Source: Saprospiraceae bacterium | GTDB taxonomy: Bacteria > Bacteroidota > Bacteroidia > Chitinophagales > Saprospiraceae | NCBI GenBank assembly: GCA_041392805.1 | Contig: JAWKLJ010000001.1 | Coordinates: 4,154,001-4,218,000 of the forward strand | Length of the DNA stretch: 64,000 nt | Direction of reading: 5' to 3' | Shown here: positions 27,112-36,779 of the stretch, piece after piece | How positions within the stretch are numbered: position 1 is the first letter of the stretch | How the letters are laid out: each line of letters starts with the position of its first letter | Notes under the pieces: generated by a model | Database searches by the model: none | The model's input: only the letters and a program-made list of their open reading frames with translations | Told to the model about the DNA's origin: nothing | Translations under genes and position numbers: made by a program

Positions 27112-30100
27112 ATGAGAATAAATTTCCGATGCTTTTTTGCATTAATTCTTTTTCTAACGACGTTGCACTCGCTCAATGCACAAAGGGGGCAGGCCAACAC
27201 CTTGACTTTTAAAGAAGACCTGTACAAGGGGATGGAATGGCGGCTAGTTGGCCCCTTTCGTGGAGGTCGGTCAGGTACGGTAACGGGGGTTCCAGGTGAG
27301 CCCAATTTGTATTACATGGGAACAGCAGGAGGGGGCGTTTGGCGTACCCAAGACGGTGGTAATACCTGGGGCTGTATCTCCGATGGATTCTTTGGTGGAT
27401 CTATTGGAGCAGTAGCCGTTTCAGAAAGTGATCCCAATGTTATTTATGTAGGGGAAGGAGAGCAAACGGTGCGGGGGAATGTTTCCTCGGGAAAGGGCCT
27501 TTGGCGATCAACTGATGCGGGGAAGACCTGGAAGCATATAGGTTTAAAAGATTCCGAGCATATTGGCCGCATTCGGGTTCATCCTCAGAATCCGGATTGG
27601 GTTTATGTGGCGGCAATGGGCAACTTGTGGAAACCCAATGACATGCGAGGTGTCTATCGGTCAAAAGATGGTGGCGAAAACTGGGAACGAATTCTCTTTG
27701 AAAGTGATAAAGCAGGAGCTGTCGACCTCATCCTTGACCCCAACAATCCCAGGATTATGTACGCTAGTACTTGGGAAATTAAAAGAAACGGTTACCGAAT
27801 GGACAGCGGAGGCCCCGGCAGTCATTTGTGGAAAAGTACAGATGGTGGAGATCATTGGACAAAACTCACCGATAAAACCGGCTTGCCTAAAGGGACTTGG
27901 GGGATCGTAGGCATTGCTGTATCTCCTATTAATTCAGAACGGGTATGGGCCATCATTGAAGCCGAAGAGGGGGGCGTATACCGTAGCGACAACGGTGGGG
28001 ATACCTGGTCGAAGGTCAATGAAAACAGAGAGCTTAGACAACGCGCCTGGTATTATTCTAGGATTTATGCTGATCCACAAGACATTGACCGCGTTTACGT
28101 TTGTAATGTTTCCTTTTGGCGTTCAAAAGATGGTGGCAAAAATTTTGAATCCATTCAAACGCCACATGGCGATCATCACGATTTATGGATTGCACCAGAA
28201 AATAACCAACGAATGGTTTTGGCAGATGATGGTGGGGCACAGATCAGTGTTGATGCAGGCGATAATTGGACGACCTATTACAATCAACCAACTGCGCAAT
28301 TTTATAGGGTAACCACGGATAATATTTTTCCGTTTAGGATTTACGGGGCACAACAAGATAATAGTACTGTTCGCATTGCTCATCGGACAACGGAATCATC
28401 CATCACCGAGAGAGATTGGGAGCCTTCAGCAGGGGGGGAAAGTGCACACCTTGCACCTGACCCAATTAATCCTGAAATTGTCTATGGAGGGACATACAAG
28501 GGCTACATGATGCGAATGGATCATGTCACAGGTCAGGAACGTTCCACGAACGTGTGGCCCATCAACCCTGCAGGCTCGGGAGCAGAAGTGATGAAATACC
28601 GTTTCAATTGGAATTTCCCCATTGCCTTTAGTCCACATAATCCGCAAAAGCTATATGCCGGGTCTAATTATCTTCATGTTACTTATAATGAGGGGCAATC
28701 CTGGCAGGTCATTAGTCCAGACCTGAGCCGCAATGATCCTAAAACCATTGAATCTTCTGGCGGACCACTTACCCAAGACAATACCGGGGCTGAATATTAT
28801 GCCAACTTATTTGCTATTGGGGAATCCCCTAGAGAAGAAGGCGTCATTTGGGTAGGAAGTGATGATGGCCTTGTTCACGTCACACGAGATGGCGGCAAAA
28901 ATTGGGAAAACGTTACCCCGCCAGGTTCCCCCAAATTCAATATGATGAATTGTATTGATGTTCATCCAAGCAAAGATGGTGGAGCCTATTTAGCCGCTAC
29001 CCACTATAAGTTTGGAGATTATACGCCCTATTTATATAAAACAACGGATTACGGTAAAACCTGGACCCTTATTACCAAAGGCATTGATCCTACTCATTAT
29101 ACGCGTACCATCCGGGCCGACCCTAATCGCCCTGGGTTATTGTATGCGGGCACTGAGTGGGGAATGTATATTTCCTTTGACGATGGCAACAGCTGGCAAA
29201 CCTTTCAACTCAATTTGCCTATTGTTTCAATCAGGGATTTGCATGTTAGGGATAACATGTTGATTGCAGCGACCCATGGACGTAGCTTTTGGATGATTGA
29301 TGACCTCACGCCATTGCACCAACTAAGTGATGAAGTAGCGAAGCGTGATTTGTATTTATTCAAGCCCAAAGCAGCTTATCGAATGGCTGGCGGTGGTGGC
29401 TGGGGAGGTGTCGACCTTAAAAAAGAAGGGGCTAATCATCCCAACGGTGTGATCTTCCAATACTATCTGAAGGAAATGGATAAAGCGGCAGAAGTCAAAT
29501 TGGAGATTTTAGAAAAAGATGGCACCTTGATTCATGCTTATAGCTCCAAGGCTAAAGAACGCGATGATAAAATAAATGCCAAAAAGGGTGGAAATCGATT
29601 CATTTGGGATATGCGTTATCCCGGTTTTAAAGAATTCCCGGGAATGGTGCTTTATTCTTCACCTAACCGAGGGCCCAAGGCCGTTCCAGGAATATACAAA
29701 GCTCGCCTTAGTATGGGTGACAAGTCCATAGAGCAGGAATTCGAAATCATTAAAGATCCGCGATTACCCAATACCCCCGAAGATTTTCAGAAACAATTTG
29801 ATTTTTTAGTCAAAGTCAGGGATAAGGTCAGCGAATCACACCAAGCCATGATTAATGTAGACGCCCTTCGCAAAGACATTAAATACCTAAATGAGAAAGT
29901 CGGAAAAGAAGAAGCATTTAGTGACATTATTGAAATGACCAAAGCCCTGGATAAAGACATGAGCGTCATTGAAAACAATATTCACCAAACTAAAAACAAA
30001 AGCCGTCAGGATCCGATCAATTTTGGTATTAAACTCAATAATCGCTTAGCTTTTCTATTGGCGGACCAACAAAGAGGTGATTTCAGGCCAACTGACCAAG

Positions 30101-30255
30101 CAGAGGAGGTGCGAAAAGAATTGACAGAGGCAATGGATAAAGAATTGCAAGCCCTCGATCAATTGATTGAAGAAAGAACAAACAAAATCAACCAATTGCT
30201 AAAGGAGAAGGGCCTTTCCATTTTGCAACAGCCTTCGAAAAATGTGGTGAATTGA
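27112..30255 (+). CDS. Sortilin/VPS10-like BNR-repeat propeller protein, secreted (paralog 2)
   Basis: 1047 residues from the ATG at 27112, which gives a clean signal peptide ('FFALILFLTTLHSLNAQ'). The architecture is the same as at 22497-25634: propeller units 'RTQDGGNTWGC', 'RSTDAGKTWKH', 'RSKDGGENWER', 'VTRDGGKNWEN', shared blocks 'RQRAWYYSRIYADPQD' and 'YNQPTAQFYRVTTDN', and a C-terminal beta plus helical region. Function unproven. It precedes the two M20 amidohydrolases in the same direction, separated by about 100 nt that hold a hairpin. Confidence 0.85.
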   Translation: MRINFRCFFALILFLTTLHSLNAQRGQANTLTFKEDLYKGMEWRLVGPFRGGRSGTVTGVPGEPNLYYMGTAGGGVWRTQDGGNTWGCISDGFFGGSIGAVAVSESDPNVIYVGEGEQTVRGNVSSGKGLWRSTDAGKTWKHIGLKDSEHIGRIRVHPQNPDWVYVAAMGNLWKPNDMRGVYRSKDGGENWERILFESDKAGAVDLILDPNNPRIMYASTWEIKRNGYRMDSGGPGSHLWKSTDGGDHWTKLTDKTGLPKGTWGIVGIAVSPINSERVWAIIEAEEGGVYRSDNGGDTWSKVNENRELRQRAWYYSRIYADPQDIDRVYVCNVSFWRSKDGGKNFESIQTPHGDHHDLWIAPENNQRMVLADDGGAQISVDAGDNWTTYYNQPTAQFYRVTTDNIFPFRIYGAQQDNSTVRIAHRTTESSITERDWEPSAGGESAHLAPDPINPEIVYGGTYKGYMMRMDHVTGQERSTNVWPINPAGSGAEVMKYRFNWNFPIAFSPHNPQKLYAGSNYLHVTYNEGQSWQVISPDLSRNDPKTIESSGGPLTQDNTGAEYYANLFAIGESPREEGVIWVGSDDGLVHVTRDGGKNWENVTPPGSPKFNMMNCIDVHPSKDGGAYLAATHYKFGDYTPYLYKTTDYGKTWTLITKGIDPTHYTRTIRADPNRPGLLYAGTEWGMYISFDDGNSWQTFQLNLPIVSIRDLHVRDNMLIAATHGRSFWMIDDLTPLHQLSDEVAKRDLYLFKPKAAYRMAGGGGWGGVDLKKEGANHPNGVIFQYYLKEMDKAAEVKLEILEKDGTLIHAYSSKAKERDDKINAKKGGNRFIWDMRYPGFKEFPGMVLYSSPNRGPKAVPGIYKARLSMGDKSIEQEFEIIKDPRLPNTPEDFQKQFDFLVKVRDKVSESHQAMINVDALRKDIKYLNEKVGKEEAFSDIIEMTKALDKDMSVIENNIHQTKNKSRQDPINFGIKLNNRLAFLLADQQRGDFRPTDQAEEVRKELTEAMDKELQALDQLIEERTNKINQLLKEKGLSILQQPSKNVVN

Positions 30256-30265
30256 TGAGGGGTGT

Positions 30266-30310
30266 GTGTTGCAGGTGGAAAAGTGTTGCAGGTGGAAAAC
30301 ACCTGCAACA
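30266..30310. repeat. Tandem 17-bp repeat plus inverted copy (hairpin)
   Basis: GTGTTGCAGGTGGAAAA occurs twice in tandem (30266-30282 and 30283-30299), followed at once by CACCTGCAACA (30300-30310), complementary to the start of either repeat: an 11-bp stem with a 5-nt loop. It starts 11 nt after the BNR gene's stop. There is no T-run, so it is an attenuator or mRNA-stabilising hairpin at best. Confidence 0.5.
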
Positions 30311-30360
30311 GCACAGAAAACACCTGGAATAGCGTTCAAAATGCATTAAAAAATGAAAAC

Positions 30361-31968
30361 ATGAAAAAACTTATAGTCAATAGAATGATGATTGGGATCC
30401 TTTTAGCGCTGCCCTTTTTCTTAAATGGCCAAGCGCCTAAAAATGCTGCAAAACAACTGGATGCTTTTAAGCAAGAAGTAGTCAAAAAGATAGACGGCAG
30501 AAAGAAAATGGCGCAAGTAATGATAGACAAGGTTTTTAGCTTCGCTGAGCTCGGGTTTCAGGAAAAAGAATCTTCTAAATATTTAACAGATATCCTTAAA
30601 GAGCATGGGTTTAAAATAGAATACGGTATTGCTGGTGTACCTACCGCCTGGTGGGCAGTTTGGGGATCTGGTAAGCCTGTGATTGCCTTGGGCAGTGACC
30701 TCGACTGCATTCCTAAAGCCTCTCAGAAACCGGGTGTCGCCTATCATGATCCCATAATTGAAGGGGCACCTGGTCATGGCGAAGGGCATAACTCCGGCAT
30801 TCCTTTGAATATCGTTGCGGCTATTTCCACCAAAGAAGTCATGGAAAAAGAAGGGATTCAGGGGACCCTTGTACTTTGGCCGGGTATAGCGGAAGAGCTA
30901 CTGGGTACCAAGGCCTATTTTACCAGAGATGGCTACTTTGACGAAATTGACTTATGTATTTTCACCCATGTATCCTCCAGTCTTAACGTTTCCTATGGCC
31001 AAGCCTGGGGGACGGGCTTAATTTCAGTCGAATATACTTTCGAAGGAGAAGCGGCGCATGCTGCAGGTGCTCCCTGGCGCGGACGTAGCGCTGCTGATGC
31101 CGTCGAGTTAATGAACATTGGCTGGCAATATGCACGTGAACACATTGATCCCATTCATCGTTCGCATTCCGTTATCAATAATGGTGGTGATCAGCCCAAT
31201 GTCGTTCCTTCCAAGGCTTCGATTTGGTATTATTTCCGGCATGTTACCTATCCTGGCATCATGGAGGTCTACCAACGGGCCAATGAGATCGCTGATGGTG
31301 CCGCCATGATGACTCGAACAACAGTAAGCCGAAAAATACTTGGTTCTGCCTGGCCTCGCCATTTCAACAAGGTCATTGCCGAAACCATGTATGAAAACAT
31401 CAAGACGGTAGGCCTGCCCGAATGGGATGAAAAAGACCAGACTCTCGCCAAAGCTTTACAAAGAGAGGTGAAATCGCCCCGAGACACCAATGGTCTAAGC
31501 GTAAAGTTGGACACGATTGGTCTCCCTGTAACCAGGCCGGTGAGTGGTGGCTCAGATGATATTGGCGATATTTCCTGGAAGCTACCCACCGTTACGATGG
31601 GGTATCCTTCCAATATTCCTGGTTTGCAGGGCCACCATTGGTCCAATGCCGTCGCTATGGCCACACCCATTGCCCATAAGGGGGTGATGGTAGGTGCCAA
31701 GGCCGAAGCCTTAACTTTGTTAGACTTTTTCACTAAACCTGAGCTTGTCGATCAGGCCTGGGCTTATTTCCGCAATGAACAAGGCATGAAACAGCAATAT
31801 ATTCCGATGGTGACCAAAGACGATTCACCCGCCATCTACCTAAACAAGGAAATCATGGAAGAATTCAGGCCGCAACTGGAGAAATTCTATTTTGATGAAA
31901 CAAAATATGGCTCCTATTTGGAACAACTGGGGATTGAATATCCAACCCTCAAGATGGAAAAGAAGTAA
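30361..31968 (+). CDS. M20 family amidohydrolase, AbgB-like, exported (copy 1)
   Basis: 535 residues. The ATG at 30361 yields a signal peptide ('ILLALPFFLNGQAP'); an upstream frame through the hairpin repeat is rejected. M20D/AbgB features: 'FAELGFQEKESSKYL', 'GSDLDCIPKAS', 'GAPGHGEGHNSG', dimerisation region 'EGEAAHAAGAPWRGRSAADAVE', 'HSVINNGGDQPNVVP', and the C-terminal 'SGGSDDIGDISW' with 'GHHWSNAVAM'. AbgB is the p-aminobenzoyl-glutamate hydrolase subunit; exported relatives probably cleave acyl- or aryl-amino acids. Tandem paralog follows after 28 nt. Confidence 0.88.
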   Translation: MKKLIVNRMMIGILLALPFFLNGQAPKNAAKQLDAFKQEVVKKIDGRKKMAQVMIDKVFSFAELGFQEKESSKYLTDILKEHGFKIEYGIAGVPTAWWAVWGSGKPVIALGSDLDCIPKASQKPGVAYHDPIIEGAPGHGEGHNSGIPLNIVAAISTKEVMEKEGIQGTLVLWPGIAEELLGTKAYFTRDGYFDEIDLCIFTHVSSSLNVSYGQAWGTGLISVEYTFEGEAAHAAGAPWRGRSAADAVELMNIGWQYAREHIDPIHRSHSVINNGGDQPNVVPSKASIWYYFRHVTYPGIMEVYQRANEIADGAAMMTRTTVSRKILGSAWPRHFNKVIAETMYENIKTVGLPEWDEKDQTLAKALQREVKSPRDTNGLSVKLDTIGLPVTRPVSGGSDDIGDISWKLPTVTMGYPSNIPGLQGHHWSNAVAMATPIAHKGVMVGAKAEALTLLDFFTKPELVDQAWAYFRNEQGMKQQYIPMVTKDDSPAIYLNKEIMEEFRPQLEKFYFDETKYGSYLEQLGIEYPTLKMEKK

Positions 31969-31996
31969 TCACTTAAGTTATTCAAAATGAACTATT

Positions 31997-33604
31997 ATGA
32001 AAAAACAAATATTATCCTGGACGATATTGGCGCTATTTTTTGTATTTCCTTTGGTCGTTTCGGCACAAGCTCCTTCGTTTTCGGAAACAACGCTTGATGC
32101 CCTGAAAGAGGAAGTTGCCAAAAAGATTGATGGTCGAGCCAAAATGGTGCAGGTCATGGTCGATAAAGTTTTTAGTTTTGCCGAACTGGGTTTTCAGGAA
32201 AAGGAATCTTCTGAATACTTGACAGATATCCTGAAGGAGCATGGTTTTAAAATTGAATATGGGATTTCGGGTGTTCCAACAGCCTGGTGGGCCGTTTGGG
32301 GCTCCGGAAAACCGGTCATCGCGGTAGGGAGTGACCTTGATTGTATCCCCAAAGCATCTCAAAAGCCTGGCGTGGCCTATCACGACCCGATCATAGAGGG
32401 CGCCCCAGGTCATGGCGAAGGCCACAACTCCGGCATACCCTTGAATATCGTCGCGGCCATTTCCACCAAGGAAATCATGGAAAAGGAAGGGATTCAGGGG
32501 ACCCTGGTACTCTGGCCCGGGGTGGCAGAGGAGTTGGTAGGCACCAAAGCTTATTTCACGCGTGATGGATATTTTGACGAAATTGACCTCTGCATTTTCA
32601 CCCATGTTTCTTCCAACTTTACGGTGTCTTATGGCCAAGCCATGGGTACGGGGTTAATTTCGGTCGAATACACCTTTGAAGGAGAGGCGGCACATGCTGC
32701 AGGGGCCCCATGGAGAGGACGCAGTGCTGCTGACGCTGTCGAATTGATGAATATCGGCTGGCAATATGCCCGGGAGCATTTGAATCCAATCCATCGATCC
32801 CACTCGGTGATCAATAATGGCGGGGATCAGCCCAATGTCGTTCCTTCCAAGGCTTCAATTTGGTATTACTTCCGGCATGTGACTTATCCAGGCATTATGG
32901 AAGTCTTTGAAAGGGCCAATGAAATTGCCGATGGTGCTGCGATGATGACGCGCACCAAAGTGAGTCGCAAAATCCTTGGTTCTGCCTGGCCCCGCCACTT
33001 TAACCAGGTGATGGCTGAAACCATGTATGAAAATATCAAAGCGGTGGGCTTGCCCGAGTGGAGTGAGGCGGACCACATCCTTGCCAAGGCCTTGCAACGT
33101 GAGGTGAAGTCACCACGGGATACCAATGGCTTGGACACCAAGCTAGACACCATTGGCGTACCTGTTGTCAATCCTGTAAGTGGCGGCTCAGATGACATTG
33201 GCGACATTTCCTGGAAGTTACCAACGATTACCCTACGATATCCCGCTAATATTCCTGGCCTCCAGGGCCACCATTGGTCCAATGCTGTGGCCATGGCGAC
33301 TCCCATCGCCCACAAAGGGGTGGTCGCAGGCGCCAAAGCGGAGGCAATGACCCTGCTCGACTTTTTCACCAAACCAGAACTCGTGGATAAGGCTTGGGAA
33401 TATTTTAGAAATGAACAAGGCATGAAACAAAAGTATATTCCAATGGTCACAGAAACGGACAGTCCAGCTATTTACCTGAATACCGATATTATGGATGAGT
33501 TTCGGCCACAATTAGAGAAAACCTACTATGATGAAACCAAATACAATTCTTATTTGGAGCAATTGGGGATAAGTTATCCAACCATTAAAACAGTGAAAAA
33601 ATAA
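31997..33604 (+). CDS. M20 family amidohydrolase, AbgB-like, exported (copy 2)
   Basis: 535 residues, the same length as copy 1 and very similar over the whole protein, with a signal peptide ('ILALFFVFPLVVSAQAP'). All motifs named for copy 1 recur. Differences concentrate in the N-terminal 40 residues and at scattered surface positions. Third codon bases have diverged widely, so the duplication is old and both copies have been kept under selection (inference). Together with D-aminoacylase, RidA and the BNR proteins, this suggests envelope-level use of N-acylated amino acids or peptides. Confidence 0.88.
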   Translation: MKKQILSWTILALFFVFPLVVSAQAPSFSETTLDALKEEVAKKIDGRAKMVQVMVDKVFSFAELGFQEKESSEYLTDILKEHGFKIEYGISGVPTAWWAVWGSGKPVIAVGSDLDCIPKASQKPGVAYHDPIIEGAPGHGEGHNSGIPLNIVAAISTKEIMEKEGIQGTLVLWPGVAEELVGTKAYFTRDGYFDEIDLCIFTHVSSNFTVSYGQAMGTGLISVEYTFEGEAAHAAGAPWRGRSAADAVELMNIGWQYAREHLNPIHRSHSVINNGGDQPNVVPSKASIWYYFRHVTYPGIMEVFERANEIADGAAMMTRTKVSRKILGSAWPRHFNQVMAETMYENIKAVGLPEWSEADHILAKALQREVKSPRDTNGLDTKLDTIGVPVVNPVSGGSDDIGDISWKLPTITLRYPANIPGLQGHHWSNAVAMATPIAHKGVVAGAKAEAMTLLDFFTKPELVDKAWEYFRNEQGMKQKYIPMVTETDSPAIYLNTDIMDEFRPQLEKTYYDETKYNSYLEQLGISYPTIKTVKK

Positions 33605-33632
33605 ATTCAATCAGCAGTTAGACCTGTTGGGG

Positions 33633-33658
33633 TAATGGAGACGTTTCGGTTTCCATTA
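33633..33658 (+). terminator. Hairpin downstream of the M20 pair
   Basis: TAATGGAGAC (33633-33642) pairs with GTTTCCATTA (33649-33658), 10 bp with one G-U, loop GTTTCG. It lies 29 nt past the M20 stop. A weak T-content follows, so termination is plausible but not certain. Confidence 0.45.
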
Positions 33659-33702
33659 TCTCAACCCTTGTTGGTATCAAAGCTATTATAATTTATATTA
33701 AA

Positions 33703-34242
33703 ATGCTTATGTGGTCACCTGATCTGTACGAACGCACGCTTAATTTTGCAGCAGAAGCGCACAAATCCCAGCTCCTTCCAGGTAGTGAAATAAACTATGT
33801 CAGCCATGTTTGCCATGTTTGTATGGAGGCCGTTCACGCGGTGCTTTCATCAGGGAAGGAAAACATCGATCTGGTCATGCAATGCGCGTTATTGCATGAT
33901 ACGATTGAAGATACGACGGTAACTTATGAGGATATTGTTCGTGTATTTGGGCCGCTAGTTGCAGCTGGCGTATTAGCACTCACAAAAAACGAAAAGCTTC
34001 CGAAAGCCGACCAAATGGCAGATAGCCTTAGCCGCATTCTCCAGCAGTCTGCTGAAATCCGCATTGTCAAAATGGCAGACAGAACCGTTAATCTATCCGA
34101 ACCGCCCTACTATTGGACAAGCGAAAAACGGCAAAGCTACCAAGAAGAAGCGCAAGTGATTTTGGAAAGGTTAGGGGGTGTAAACCCTTTTATAGAATCG
34201 CGGTTGGCTAAAAGAATTTTAGATTATTCCAGCTTTTTATAA
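33703..34242 (+). CDS. HD-domain hydrolase, SpoT/MESH1-like
   Basis: 179 residues. HD-type metal ligands are in order: H35 in 'NYVSHVCHV', H65-D66 in 'ALLHDTIEDT' with E69 following, and D126 in 'IVKMADRTVNL'. This is the pattern of the hydrolase domain of RelA/SpoT and of stand-alone MESH1, which removes pyrophosphate from (p)ppGpp. No synthetase domain is present, so it is a small alarmone hydrolase candidate, or an HD enzyme on another nucleotide. Its stop codon abuts the stop of the convergent GNAT gene with no gap. Confidence 0.8.
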   Translation: MLMWSPDLYERTLNFAAEAHKSQLLPGSEINYVSHVCHVCMEAVHAVLSSGKENIDLVMQCALLHDTIEDTTVTYEDIVRVFGPLVAAGVLALTKNEKLPKADQMADSLSRILQQSAEIRIVKMADRTVNLSEPPYYWTSEKRQSYQEEAQVILERLGGVNPFIESRLAKRILDYSSFL

Positions 34243-34866
34243 TCATTCTGAAAGGATTTGCCTGAATTTTTCAAAAAATGCATATCGAGAATGATGTGAA
34301 TAATCGCTGGTATTGGGTAGGAAACCCAATTTTGTTAGAATGCCGATAGATGCCTCATTATCCAGATAGGTGTAAGCCATAATGCAATTGACACTTTCAA
34401 AGTTGGAAAAAATATAATTTATGCCTTGTGCAATCGCTTCTGCACCAAAGCCGAGTCGGCGGTAGGGTTTGGCAATGGCAAAGCCAATGGTACATTTTTG
34501 GTGTTTTCCACCGTGTTTTTCCTTGCTAAAATCATAGAGGTGCAAAATGCCAACAGGTACTTCTTCGTGGTATAAAATCCAGTCATGTGCACCTCTTTTG
34601 GGGGAATACTTGGCAAATTCTTTCAATCCAACCACATAAATGCCAATTCGTTCCTTGTCTTTAAATTCTGGATTCACAAAACGATTGTCATCCGCTTTGA
34701 AAAGATCGAACAATACTTCAAAATTTTCGTACCCTAGGGGTATATACGTTAAACGTTGGGAAGGCGGGATGGCAGGGAAATTAAAAAAAGGTATTGCTTC
34801 GGGTCTCCGCATGGACCGATAAAAGTCAATTTTTTCCTGCATATCGGGGCTGATGTAAGCCTTCAT
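34243..34866 (-). CDS. GNAT family N-acetyltransferase
   Basis: 207 residues. It has the RimJ/RimL-like arrangement with acetyl-CoA loop 'IGFAIAKPYRRLGFGAEAIAQGI' (R-x-x-G-x-G) and late motif 'VNCIMAYTYLDNEASIGILTKLGF'. It would acetylate an amine on a protein N-terminus, ribosomal protein or small molecule; the acceptor cannot be told. Cytosolic. Divergent from the glutathione peroxidase gene across 129 nt. Confidence 0.85.
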   Translation of the reverse strand: MKAYISPDMQEKIDFYRSMRRPEAIPFFNFPAIPPSQRLTYIPLGYENFEVLFDLFKADDNRFVNPEFKDKERIGIYVVGLKEFAKYSPKRGAHDWILYHEEVPVGILHLYDFSKEKHGGKHQKCTIGFAIAKPYRRLGFGAEAIAQGINYIFSNFESVNCIMAYTYLDNEASIGILTKLGFLPNTSDYSHHSRYAFFEKFRQILSE

Positions 34867-34995
34867 TTTGATTCCATTATTAATGTAATCCTCAACTTAT
34901 TGAAAATAAAAGCGATTTGCAAATGAAATGATCTTATTTATTAGCTATTGCGCAAAAATGTTATTTTTACGAATTGAAACCCAAATCGACCAAAA

Positions 34996-35472
34996 GTGAG
35001 TACAATTCACCAATTTAAGGTAGCGGGTATCGGCGGAGAGGAAATTGATTTTTCTGCCTTTAAAGGCAAAAAGATAATGGTGGTAAATGTAGCCTCAGCA
35101 TGTGGTTATACACCCCAATATCAACAACTGCAAGAACTCCATGAGGAGTTTAATGATAAACTGGTCATTATTGGCTTTCCATGTAATGATTTTGGAGGCC
35201 AAGAGCCTGGCTCAGCAGCACAAATACAGGCTTTTTGTAGCTTGAATTACGGTGTGACCTTCCCCTTAACCGAGAAAATAAATATTAAAGGGGAATCCGT
35301 TCATCCCATATATTGTTGGCTGCTTCATAAAGTGCATAATGAAGTAATGGACACAGAAGTTAATTGGAATTTTTGTAAACATTTACTTGATGAAAAAGGC
35401 CATTTAATTCGTTTTTTCCCTTCCGCTATCAGTCCTTTTGATGAAGTAATTCTCGACTGGCTGCATACCTAA
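34996..35472 (+). CDS. Glutathione peroxidase family protein (thiol peroxidase)
   Basis: 158 residues, GTG start; the frame is closed by TGA seven codons upstream, so no ATG alternative exists. The family tetrad is present: C36 in 'NVASACGYTPQY', Q69 in 'FPCNDFGGQEP', W124 and N125 in 'VNWNFCKHLLD'. A cysteine replaces selenocysteine, as usual in bacteria, and such enzymes mostly use thioredoxin to reduce hydroperoxides. Cytosolic. It precedes holB by 56 nt in the same direction. Confidence 0.92.
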   Translation: MSTIHQFKVAGIGGEEIDFSAFKGKKIMVVNVASACGYTPQYQQLQELHEEFNDKLVIIGFPCNDFGGQEPGSAAQIQAFCSLNYGVTFPLTEKINIKGESVHPIYCWLLHKVHNEVMDTEVNWNFCKHLLDEKGHLIRFFPSAISPFDEVILDWLHT

Positions 35473-35528
35473 ATACCTTGCTTTTCGTTTGGTTTGGGTA
35501 ATTGTTAAATTTATTGCCCTGTATTCCT

Positions 35529-36665
35529 ATGACCTTGGCACAAACATACGGACAAGCTGAAGTAAAAGAACTCCTCTGTCGCTTGCTCAAGCAAGATCGG
35601 CTGCCGCATGCGTTACTGCTATTGGGGCCTGCTGGTTGTGGCAAACTAGCCTTAGCCATGGGTTTTGCCCAGTATATTCTTTGCGAAAACAAAACGGAAA
35701 CAGATGCCTGCGGGCAATGTAATGCCTGTCTGAAAGCCAACAAAAATATTCATCCGGATATTCACTTTTCCTTTCCAACCGTTGGTACCAATGTCAAAAG
35801 CGATTCCTTTTTGTCACAATGGCGGACGGCCCTTAGTGACAATCCATATTTGGAGATCAATGACTGGTTGCAACTAATTGGTGCTGAAAATAAGCAGGGC
35901 AATATCAACAAAGAGGAATGCCTCAATATCATACGGAAACTGAGTTTGAAAATATTTGAAGGAAGCCATAAGATTTTAATCATGTGGTTGCCCGAATATT
36001 TGGGAAAAGAAGGCAACCGGCTTTTGAAACTAATAGAGGAGCCACCAGCACAAACAGTTTTTATCTTGGTTGCCGAAAACCAGGAGCTTATTCTTAACAC
36101 CATCCTCTCTCGTTGTCAGGTAGTCAAAGTCAGGCCTTTGCAGGATGAAGAAATAGCGGAAGCGCTTATCAGTAAGCACCTGGGTGATGAAGAATCGGCT
36201 CAGGCTATTGCCCATTTGGCTGATGGCAACCTGAATGAAGCACTTACATTAGCCAGCCAAAAGGAAAATGACAATGCTGCTCTGTTCCTAGAGTGGATGA
36301 GGAAATGCTACATTGGTAACGGCGTAGAATTGGTCAAATGGGTTGACCGATTCTCAAAATTAGGACGAGAAAACCAAAAGCACTTTTTAAGGTATGCACT
36401 TCATTTCATGCGTGAATACATGGTGCTCAAAATGAGCGATCATGCCAATATACGCCTGATAGCGGAAGAATTAAAAACAGCTCGAAACCTCACAAGCGTT
36501 ATCGCTTTTGACCAAATCGAATCTATCGTCAAGCTGATAAATGATTGTTCTTATTACATTGAAAGAAATGCGAACCCCAAGGTGCTTTTTTTAGATACAT
36601 CGATACAACTGAATAAAATTTTAAAAAGAAAAAAACCAGCAGTAGAAGCGCTTTCTAATCGTTAG
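35529..36665 (+). CDS. holB: DNA polymerase III subunit delta'
   Basis: 378 residues from the ATG at 35529, preferred over one 9 codons upstream because 'TLAQTYGQAEVKELL' is the normal delta' start. Clamp-loader features: P-loop 'GPAGCGKLALA', zinc module cysteines in 'ILCENKTETDACGQCNACLK', the 'EGSHKILIMWLPEYLGKEGNRLLKLIEEPP' sensor region, and 'LNTILSRCQVVKVRPL'. Delta' is the stator of the clamp loader that opens the beta clamp. The P-loop looks intact, though delta' is usually inactive as an ATPase. ricT follows. Confidence 0.9.
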   Translation: MTLAQTYGQAEVKELLCRLLKQDRLPHALLLLGPAGCGKLALAMGFAQYILCENKTETDACGQCNACLKANKNIHPDIHFSFPTVGTNVKSDSFLSQWRTALSDNPYLEINDWLQLIGAENKQGNINKEECLNIIRKLSLKIFEGSHKILIMWLPEYLGKEGNRLLKLIEEPPAQTVFILVAENQELILNTILSRCQVVKVRPLQDEEIAEALISKHLGDEESAQAIAHLADGNLNEALTLASQKENDNAALFLEWMRKCYIGNGVELVKWVDRFSKLGRENQKHFLRYALHFMREYMVLKMSDHANIRLIAEELKTARNLTSVIAFDQIESIVKLINDCSYYIERNANPKVLFLDTSIQLNKILKRKKPAVEALSNR

Positions 36666-36779
36666 ATCGCGCGTATAATAACTAACCGTTTTGTCATCCA
36701 ACTTTACTTAGTGTGAGGTTGTTTAGAAGAAGGATGTCAAGGAAATAATGATAATCTACTGCCGTAAAAATATTGAAAG

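Noticed and set aside
32033..32638. 201-codon minus-strand open frame
   Set aside because: It is antisense to the second M20 gene, whose signal peptide and motifs are certain; the antisense peptide has no recognisable feature.
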